From assembly GCA_033398695.1 (NCBI GenBank), contig CM065803.1, positions 99,188,001 through 99,252,000 of the forward strand: 64,000 bases of DNA. The letters are read 5' to 3'. Origin of the DNA: Orobanche coerulescens (taxonomy: Eukaryota > Streptophyta > Magnoliopsida > Lamiales > Orobanchaceae). Shown in pieces: positions 57,595-64,000 of this stretch (positions within the stretch are counted from its first letter, which is position 1; each line of letters opens with the position of its first letter). The notes beneath the pieces were generated by a model. That model had not been told where the DNA came from, ran no database searches, and saw nothing but the letters and a program-made list of their open reading frames with translations. A program made the position numbers and the translations under genes.

Positions 57595-58304
57595 GGGTTA
57601 TTCTAAAAAGGGTCTTATAATAAAAAGTGTAGGAAAGATTGTGGGAGTGACATGTGTCACCTTGCCACATCATCATGCCACATCATATGACATGTGGCAG
57701 CCCCGCCAAAAAAAAAAATGGGGGCCCAGAATTTTTTTTCCCGCCAAAAACTTATAAGTGTGATGCACCATTTTTTTGGTGCATCATGGTTATAAGTTTT
57801 GGTGCATCACACTAATAAATTTTACTACATCACAGTTATAAGTTACTGCATCATAGTTAACAGTTAAGTGCATCAACTATGATGCACTAACTTATAACCT
57901 TAATGCACTAAATCATAATTGTGATGCATTAACTTTATAACTGTGATACAGTAATAATAAGTTTTACTGCATCGCAGTTATAAGTTACTGCATCATAGTT
58001 AACAGTTAAGTGGATCAACTATGATGCAGTAACTTATAACCTTAATGCACTAAATCATAACTGTGATGCAGTAGCTTTATAACTGTGATTCTCTTATAAA
58101 TTTTGGCGGGGATTTTTTTGGCGGGAAAAAAAAAATTTTGCCCCAAAAAAAAAAATTTTGGCAGGCAAAAAAATTTTTTCGCGGGGGGGTGGGGGGGTGG
58201 AGGTGGGGGTGACACATGTCATATGATGTGGAATGGGGATGACACATGTCACTCCCACAATCCTTCCTACACTTTTTATTATAAGACCCTTTTTAGAATA
58301 ACCC
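57595..58304. mobile_element. Foldback MITE (~710 bp) inserted in TA repeats
   Basis: Terminal inverted repeats of 65 bp (57595-57659 and 58240-58304) start GGGTTATTCTAAAAAGGG and differ at one position by eye. The interior has two ~143-bp tandem units (from 57823 and 57966). Each unit itself contains inverted 'ttataagttactgcatcat' arms. The element is flanked by (TA)n tracts on both sides, so the target duplication is obscured. No ORF is convincing. Confidence 0.85.
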
Positions 58305-58305
58305 A

Positions 58306-58310
<5 letters not shown>

Positions 58311-58357
<47 letters not shown>

Positions 58358-58455
58358 TATATATTTGTATATTTATACAATTTTTATATAATGATATTTT
58401 ATATATTTATACAGTATTTGTATAATGATATTTTATATATATATATATATATTTA
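58311..58455. repeat. TA microsatellite and AT-rich DNA
   Basis: (TA)n at 58311-58354, followed by degenerate 'atttatacaatttttatataatgatattttatat' units (two copies; read as ~35-bp repeats). Confidence 0.8.
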
Positions 58456-58509
58456 AATTTAATTATAAATATATAAATAAAAAAATTCATACATCTACAC
58501 TTTAGCCAC

Positions 58510-58836
58510 GGATGTCGTGGGCTAAAGCCCACTCGACCGTGTCATATGTGACGCGTCCGCGGACACGGACAGGGACTTTCATGTGTTCTAGACAAGTGAG
58601 ACTTGACCGTGGTGAACGACACGGGTGCTACACTTTAGCCGACGAATCTCGTCAACTATACTTAATGCAAAAAAAAAAGCCATGAGTTAGGGGCTGCCGG
58701 AGTTTGAACCCGGGCCTCTTGTATAAGTGGTATGGCATTTTGCCACTGAGTCATGTTTGTCATTTGTACATTTAAAGACAGTTTTTATATTTATACATGT
58801 GCATTGATATTTTATATATATTTTAATTTAATTATA
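58510..58836. repeat. CACTA subterminal block with tRNA-like A/B boxes, copy 2
   Basis: Diverged copy of 57150-57545 with only one 'gaccgtgtcatatgtgac' unit. On the minus strand TGACTCAGTGGC (58753-58742) fits a pol III A box and GGTTCAAACTCC (58710-58699) a B box, about 32 bp apart, a tRNA-like spacing. Confidence 0.6.
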
Positions 58837-59214
58837 TATATTGTCAAATATATATATATAATTATTATATATTTATATATTTAGAAAATTTTTATATAAT
58901 ATTATTTTATATATTTCAATTTAATTATAAATATATACATCAAAAATTCATATTCATACAGTTAAATTTTAAAAAAGGATGAAAAAATCATCGAAATTTG
59001 AAATAAATATAATTTTCTAATAAATTAAAAAAACATTATGTAATATTTATTAAAGATGAAAAACATCACTTTTTCGATTCGTTCGAACTGCAAACAACAT
59101 TGAACACCGTTTGACTTATGTTCTTATATTTTTTAAGCACACTTAACTTGAAATATGTTCTGAATTTGTAAATAAAACAAATATTTATAGAACTTTTACA
59201 AATGATATGTCATT
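58837..59214. other. AT-rich non-coding DNA
   Basis: Dominated by TA and TTTATA words. No gene or structural signal seen. Confidence 0.6.
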
Positions 59215-59990
59215 CTAAGGCTCGTAGTCCGAATCACCACATGAGTTTGTCTCTGTGTCGGAGTTCATAATTGGCAGCATATGTCTGAACTCTTCTTCAT
59301 CATCTTCATCCGAGTCTGCACGTAATTCATCTGTACCTACATCTATGAACCAACGTTCTTCACCATGTAGTCGAACCACTCGGCCTTCTACAACATTATT
59401 CAGTAGTATTGTGGAGAATGGTATAATACTAGGTGTACCCAGCTCTTGATATGCCTTATCCTCATCCTTATCTACTGCTTGTCCAAGTGTAGCCGCACTA
59501 TATATATTTCTCGTATCCACATGATTTACGATCTTTCATGCTCCTTTTTTACCAAGTCATCCGAGTAGTAAACTGGTTTAGCCGATGTTGCAGAAATAAA
59601 AGCATCACCTTCATACCAACTTGTAGAAGTATCAACAGATAAAAGTCCATAATTATCCCCCCCCCCCCTTTCGATTTCAGGATTAGTATCAACCCACATA
59701 TACTTGAACAAGTACACCGTCAAGCCTTCTCCATAAATAAGTTCCACTACTTCGAGAAGAACACCGTAATATCCACCCTCAATCATAACCCCAGAATTTT
59801 GGCACCTCCTTCTTTGATCTCTGTCGATACATACAAATGTACACCATTTACCTTCACCGTTAAATGCACTCTAGATATAACCGGCTTCATCTAAAGAAGC
59901 ATCAACTCACATGACCACATCGGGTGGCCATCGCTTTGTATGTACGTTATCTGGATATTAAGTAAGGTGAATATCATAATTCATCTATAA
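59215..59990 (-). pseudogene. CACTA transposase tail, DUF4216-like, minus strand
   Basis: The frame from about 59990 reads KRWPPDVVM, WCTFVCIDRDQRR and NSGVMIEGGYYGVLLEVVEL, then IYGEGLTVYLFKYMWVDTNP, NYGLLSVDTSTSWYEGDAFI and AKPVYYSDDL. A frame change at about 59526 leads to MDTRNIYSAATLGQAVDKDE and an acidic tail ending SCGDSDYEP. The DUF4216 layout (VLLEVVELIYG, FKxxWVDTNP, SWYEGDAFI) is clear. It has small frameshifts and is separated from the N-terminal part by a large deletion. Confidence 0.78.
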
Positions 59991-60061
59991 GAAAATTAAG
60001 TAAACAGTAATTAAACACTTGCCCATTGTTCGAAATAATCAGCATATGTTGATATCTCCAT

Positions 60062-60900
60062 TCACTTACCCAACCTCTTCAGTCCCATCAAATGCTGCAG
60101 CATCCGTACGCCAGACATGCATTCTCTCAATCCATAGACGGTGACGCATTCTGAAACCTTCCGACAGTGATACCTTGAGCAGTCTGAATTCAAGCACATT
60201 GGACATCCTCTATATCCACTAATAACAAATCTGGATAGCATCCCGTATGCAGGAAAATCACTGATGGTACCGGTACACATATCACGTAAGTAGAACATCC
60301 CATGTGAGTAACTGTCATACGTGGGATGACCTTGCTCCCACAACAACTTCAGCTCCTCTATCAAAGGTCTCAAATAAACATCAATAAACTTTCCTGGATA
60401 CCCAAGGCCTAGTACTAAGAGAGTCAACATATTATACTCCTTCTTCATACACATCCATGGAGGAATATTGTAAGGAACCATTACCATCGGCCATATACTA
60501 TACGAAAGACTCATGTTGCCAAAAGGGTTGAAACCATCAGATGCGAGCCCGATTCTTACATTTCCGACATTTGATGGAAACTCTAGAAACTCCCTAGCTA
60601 TATGCTTCCAAGCCTCTCCATCAGAAGGGTGTATCATAATATCCTCATCATTGACATGAGGCTCGGCATGCCATCTCATCGCCTTGGCTGTGTGAGGAGA
60701 CATGAAAAGCCTCTCCAATCTATCCTTCAGAGGAAAATACCAAAGAACATTCATAGCTGTCTCTTTACCATAAGGAGTGAACTATACCTCTCTGTGTCAT
60801 ATACCGGACATCTCTTTAGGTCTTCATTAGGCTTTCCCCAAAATAAATCACATTCATATATGTATACATGGATCTTGATGTACGATAGCCCAAGACCTTT
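60062..60900 (-). pseudogene. CACTA transposase TNP2, N-terminal part, minus strand
   Basis: Upstream frame (60900-60755): LGLSYVKIHVYIYECDLFWG and CPVYDTERY. After a stop at about 60755 the frame continues as MNVLWYFPLKDRLERLF, MRWHAEPHVNDEDIMIHPSD, FNPFGNMSLSYSIWPMVMVP, PYNIPPWMCMKKEYNMLTLL, LIEELKLLWEQGHPTYDSYS, DFPAYGMLSRFVISGYRGCP and CRKVSECVTVYGLRECM. These are the same TNP2 landmarks as at 1-616 and 4454, from a divergent subfamily. The frame stops at 60062, where most of the catalytic part has been deleted. Confidence 0.88.
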
Positions 60901-63096
60901 TGTAATATCCGCAATTTGGATTTCCGGAAATTTTAATTTTTTGGCGGAAGTCCATCTTAGAAACTATATTTTGACCGTTTCGTCCTTCCGAGAATGATTA
61001 ATTCTACACTTTTTGTCATCCGAGTTCGTCTCGGTGTCGTTCTGTTGAGTTCCGTGTTCTTAAGCGACTTTTCCACGTATGAGTTCGACTTTGTAAAATC
61101 ACCATTAATTTTCGGAAAGTCCAAAATTTCTGAATCTTTTCAAAATTATAGAGCATCAAGTTAGATTTCCAATGGTTCAAACGGTGAGTCAATCGGAGTC
61201 CGAACGAAAGAGTTATGGTCGAAATAGCTAAGACTGCACCGTGTGCCTTTTGATGCTGGAGCGGGCTGTACCGCGGGCCGCGGCCCCTTCTGGCCAGGCC
61301 GCGGCACAAAACTATTTTTCTGGGCATTTTTGGCCTTGTGCCACGGCACACTGGGCCTGTGCCGCGGCACACTGTACATATTTTTGTATATCTGCGTTTG
61401 TTATGAAGAACATCATCATTTCTTCATTTTCCTTCTTCCTCTCTTCCTTGGGGCGATTTTGGGCGATTTTGGGGTGTTTTAACATCATCAAAACTCAGAG
61501 AATTTCATCTTCTTCAAGTTGTGGTGTGGATTAACAACATGTTTGTGGATTCTTCATCCTAATCCAAGGTAATTTCTTCAACCCTAGATTCGATTTTGAG
61601 TTGGAGCTTGATGTTTTGGATGATATAATCATGATTTGTGATGGATATATGTATGATTACGAGTTTTTATGAGTTATCAACGGATTGTTGGAAGTTTTTC
61701 TCAAGAACACTTTGAAGGTTGACTTGGAATTGGGATTTTCGATTAATCTTATCGTAAGCTTGATTTGACTATTCCTATTGGATTATTGATTGTATTGATG
61801 GTGTTTTGTTGGATTGAATCATTCGTTTGAAGTTGGTTCTCGATACAAATGAGTTTAGTTTTTTAAGAAGGGAATTTGTTTTCAAGGTGTTTGTCAAAAT
61901 GCCCCAATGAACTTGGTTTAGTCGTATCGACGTTTTGAGTTCGTTATATTCGTGTTTGATTCGTATGTTGAACGGATTGTTGGTATTTGTGTTATTCAAG
62001 GTTGTTCGATCGACCGACATCTCATTTAGGACGTTGTTCGTGGAAGGACATTCTTCATCGGTGTTGAGTAAGTTAATTCTTACTCGGTTAAAGGGATATT
62101 CATTCCTTTCATTGTTGTTCATTCATAATCATAACTCATTCATATTGTATTAACCGTATCGAGACTTGTCATTGTCAATTAATCACTTCAGTCACGAGGA
62201 ACGACGGTTCCAATCATTTCATTGAGCTATCATTCATTTCACTATCATTTCATCTCGGTGAGTCATTATTGATTTCGATGTCACTTTTGTTATCTCGTGG
62301 CATTCCGGGTCATACTGGCGTGCCGGTTGGTATGTGTAGGATTTTCATGTCGAGCACATATTAAGTCGTGTGTTGGTAGTTGGCCTCACATTGGACTGTG
62401 CACACGAGACGATTACTTCGTGAGACTGATTAGGTACAAGACCACATGTGTATTCGATCGATACTCGTTGGTGGCTTGTGCACAGACACATTTCCATCCC
62501 GGGCGTAGTGTGGTGCCACCCTTTGAGCCGTACCGTTAGTTGATTCATACAGCATGTTTGATTGCGTATGTTTTCAACAGGATTGGGTTATAATCTGACT
62601 GATTCACTTTTGATCGCATGTGTTCGACGGTTTGAGATTTTGATCGAACTTGTGGTTTATACAGCATATATGATTGTGTTTATTCAACTCTTGAGGATTG
62701 TTGTTACGTAATCGACCCGTTGGGGGATTTTGTTTTCAGGTCATGGCAAGGCAAAAGTACGGGAATAGAACGTTGACGGCGAGGAGTCCCAGTGATACTA
62801 GTAGGGGGCCCCAATCCTTTCAGTCATTCATGTTGTTGTCATTTATTTTCCGCTGCAGATTTCCATTTGGATACTCCATTTCGTTCAGTGTTGTGTATTT
62901 TATCTTCATATAAAATATACATGTTTCCGTTATTATCTTGGGTGTGTTATAATGAAACTCCTCATCGGAGTATTTGATGATATAATGTGGTTCGAAACTA
63001 CATTTACCCTGTGTATTTCATTCATTTTCACTCGCCTGGTGGGTCCCAGTCGGGGGTCCACGGCACTGTAATATCCGCCTAGTTTTGGGTGTTACA
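60901..63096 (+). repeat. 5' LTR of Ty3/gypsy element (2196 bp)
   Basis: Starts TGTAATATCCGCAATTTGG and ends TTTTGGGTGTTACA. A GTGCCGCGGCAC cluster is at 61268-61376. Conserved blocks at 62390-62520 ('ttggactgtgcacacgagacg') and 63010-63096 are shared with the solo LTR at 617-4453. Confidence 0.9.
61268..61376. promoter_or_regulatory. GTGCCGCGGCAC palindrome cluster in LTR
   Basis: A perfect copy at 61359-61370 and near copies at about 61272, 61297 and 61338. The cluster lies in U3, a few bases before an AT-rich TATA-like stretch (61377-61392). Confidence 0.5.
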
Positions 63097-63100
63097 GAGT

Positions 63101-63112
63101 TGGTATCGGAGC
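63101..63112 (+). other. Primer binding site (tRNA-iMet)
   Basis: TGGTATCGGAGC starts four bases inside the LTR boundary, with one mismatch to the usual TGGTATCAGAGC. Confidence 0.9.
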
Positions 63113-63531
63113 GTGGTTTTGAATACTACCTTCCGAATCATGTCTGATTTGAAATCATCGTTCATCAGACTAGTATCATTGGACTTTCGCGTCACGTGTG
63201 ACCTGTGCAAAAGCCGAGCCCTTCAGACCAAAGAACAGTAAGATTTCCTCATTTATCATTTTCATTTGTAATCATGTCGATCATGTTAACTCATTAACCA
63301 CTCAATTCATTTCACTGTTCAGTTGTTGATCTTGAGGATCGTATCATTAATCGTGTTAACTTGTTCAAAATAATCATTTCAAGAATTTCATCAGATAATC
63401 ATGTCATCTCAGTTAATCATTCATGTAATCAATGTGTTAGAGCGCGTATGCTCATTTTCATCATTTCATGACGTAAATCATAATGCGGTACTCATACAAG
63501 ATCTATGATTATCTTGCGATCCTCCTACTTC

Positions 63532-64000
63532 AGTATGGAGAGAGCTGTCAGGGGATGCACGGGGAGAGGCCGCGGTGCGGGCCGAAATCCAGGAAATAAT
63601 CACTCACTGCCAGGAAGTCGTACCCAGGACTCAGCTCGATCGGAAGATGTTCGGGTTGATCCACTCACTTTTATGCAGGTCATGATGACCCATATGAAAT
63701 TTCTCAATCATCATTGCGCCACTCTGGCTGAATTAATCGAGAGAAGTCTCCCGTGTGAGCCTGCTGCTAAGGAAATTGCTGAGCAACAACCTTCATCTGT
63801 CAGCAGGAAATCAACGAAGCGCGCGTAATCAGTCCGAAGGCGGTCAGTCTACCTTCAAGAAGCCTCGTGCGGGCCCTAAAATTTTTGAGCGACCTCCTGC
63901 GGCGCCTAATCCTGCGGGATCTCAGCCCCGAGCGGCCAGATCAGCCATCACCTGTTTCAACTGTGGAGCGCCGGGTCATTACAGCACTAAGTGTCTGAAA
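63532..64000 (+). pseudogene. Ty3/gypsy Gag, shortened, partial
   Basis: I take the ATG at 63532 (MERAVRGCTGRGRGAGRN) as the start because the Arg/Gly-rich N-terminus matches chromovirus Gags. After LPCEPAAKEIAEQQPSSVSR a frame change at about 63815 is needed to read NQSEGGQSTFKKPRAGPK and the zinc knuckle CFNCGAPGHYSTKC at the window edge. The ~200-residue capsid region that should lie between is missing, so this is an internally deleted, probably inactive copy. Confidence 0.8.

Larger units (their letters stand above)
57087..60900 (-). mobile_element. Decayed CACTA element, minus strand, partly in window
   Basis: A TNP2 start (60062-60900) and a DUF4216-like end (59219-59990) lie in the right order on the minus strand. 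The central transposase and DUF4218 regions are deleted. The 5' part is cut at 60900 by a Ty3/gypsy element. Its 3' non-coding part contains 'gtcggctaaag' / 'ctttagccgacg' repeats (57100-57380 and 58500-58650), typical of plant CACTA subterminal DNA. The exact terminus near 57087 ('atactgcaactttagg') is degenerate and uncertain. Confidence 0.65.
60901..64000 (+). mobile_element. Ty3/gypsy element, 5' part, running off the window
   Basis: LTR 60901-63096, primer site 63101-63112 and a Gag start at 63532. It is inserted in the minus-strand CACTA transposase. The LTR family is shared with the solo LTR 31380-34225 and, more distantly, 617-4453. Protease and pol would be to the right of the window. 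Confidence 0.9.

Noticed and set aside
58103..58456. 117-codon plus-strand open frame
   Set aside because: It is made of a poly-G/poly-A tract, the MITE terminal repeat and TA microsatellite.

Overview
This window reads as intergenic, heterochromatin-like DNA from a flowering plant. I found no host gene, tRNA or rRNA gene. Almost every recognisable stretch is a transposable element: CACTA (En/Spm) DNA transposons, Ty3/gypsy and Ty1/copia LTR retrotransposons, solo LTRs and a foldback MITE. The CACTA genes contain GT-AG introns, and several LTRs carry TATA boxes and tRNA-iMet primer sites. The accessory ORF of one copia family resembles the 'putative plant transposon protein' domain common in Lamiales genomes, so an asterid host is a reasonable but weakly supported guess.

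Layout, left half. Positions 1-23679 are the 3' part of a CACTA element. It holds a TNP2 transposase gene split by a 3.8 kb solo LTR (617-4453, target duplication ATACA). Its second, intron-rich gene (Transposase_24 and Tnp1-like regions, then a Ulp1-like C48 peptidase) is split by a chromodomain Ty3/gypsy element (10437-20028, target duplication CTACT). The 3' part holds low-complexity DNA, one unexplained 163-codon reading frame (22387-22878, minus) and subterminal repeats ending in a CACTA terminus. The CACTA element itself sits inside the LTR of a gag-only copia element (23680-27150, minus).

Layout, middle. 27165-28958 is a copia solo LTR. 28964-37444 (minus) is a mosaic of one copia family: gag/protease remnant, LTR fragment, a large accessory ORF split by a gypsy solo LTR (31380-34225), and the RNase H end of pol. 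37445-39180 is another copia LTR with a gag start. 39376-46725 is a complete but non-autonomous Ty3/gypsy element of probable Tat lineage: two LTRs, target duplication ATTCA, an antisense accessory ORF and a tandem array, but no pol.

Layout, right part. 46790-48045 is a copia LTR remnant. 49395-53689 is a second copy of the accessory-ORF copia family (5' LTR, gag, protease, then a deletion into the accessory ORF). 53740-54511 is a gypsy LTR fragment. 54512-56820 is copia RT/RNase H plus LTR. 57087-60900 is a decayed minus-strand CACTA element with a foldback MITE and two copies of a tRNA-like block. 60901-64000 is the 5' end of another Ty3/gypsy element.

The most striking pattern that element annotation does not explain is a 12-bp CpG-containing palindrome, consensus TARCGYRCGYTA. 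It occurs in dense clusters in the LTRs of at least five apparently unrelated gypsy and copia families and, where a TATA box can be seen, mostly just upstream of it. A sister LTR family carries a different palindrome, GTGCCGCGGCAC, in the same place. All coding regions here are broken by stops, frameshifts or insertions, except possibly the small 22.4 kb frame, so the locus is mostly a fossil bed.
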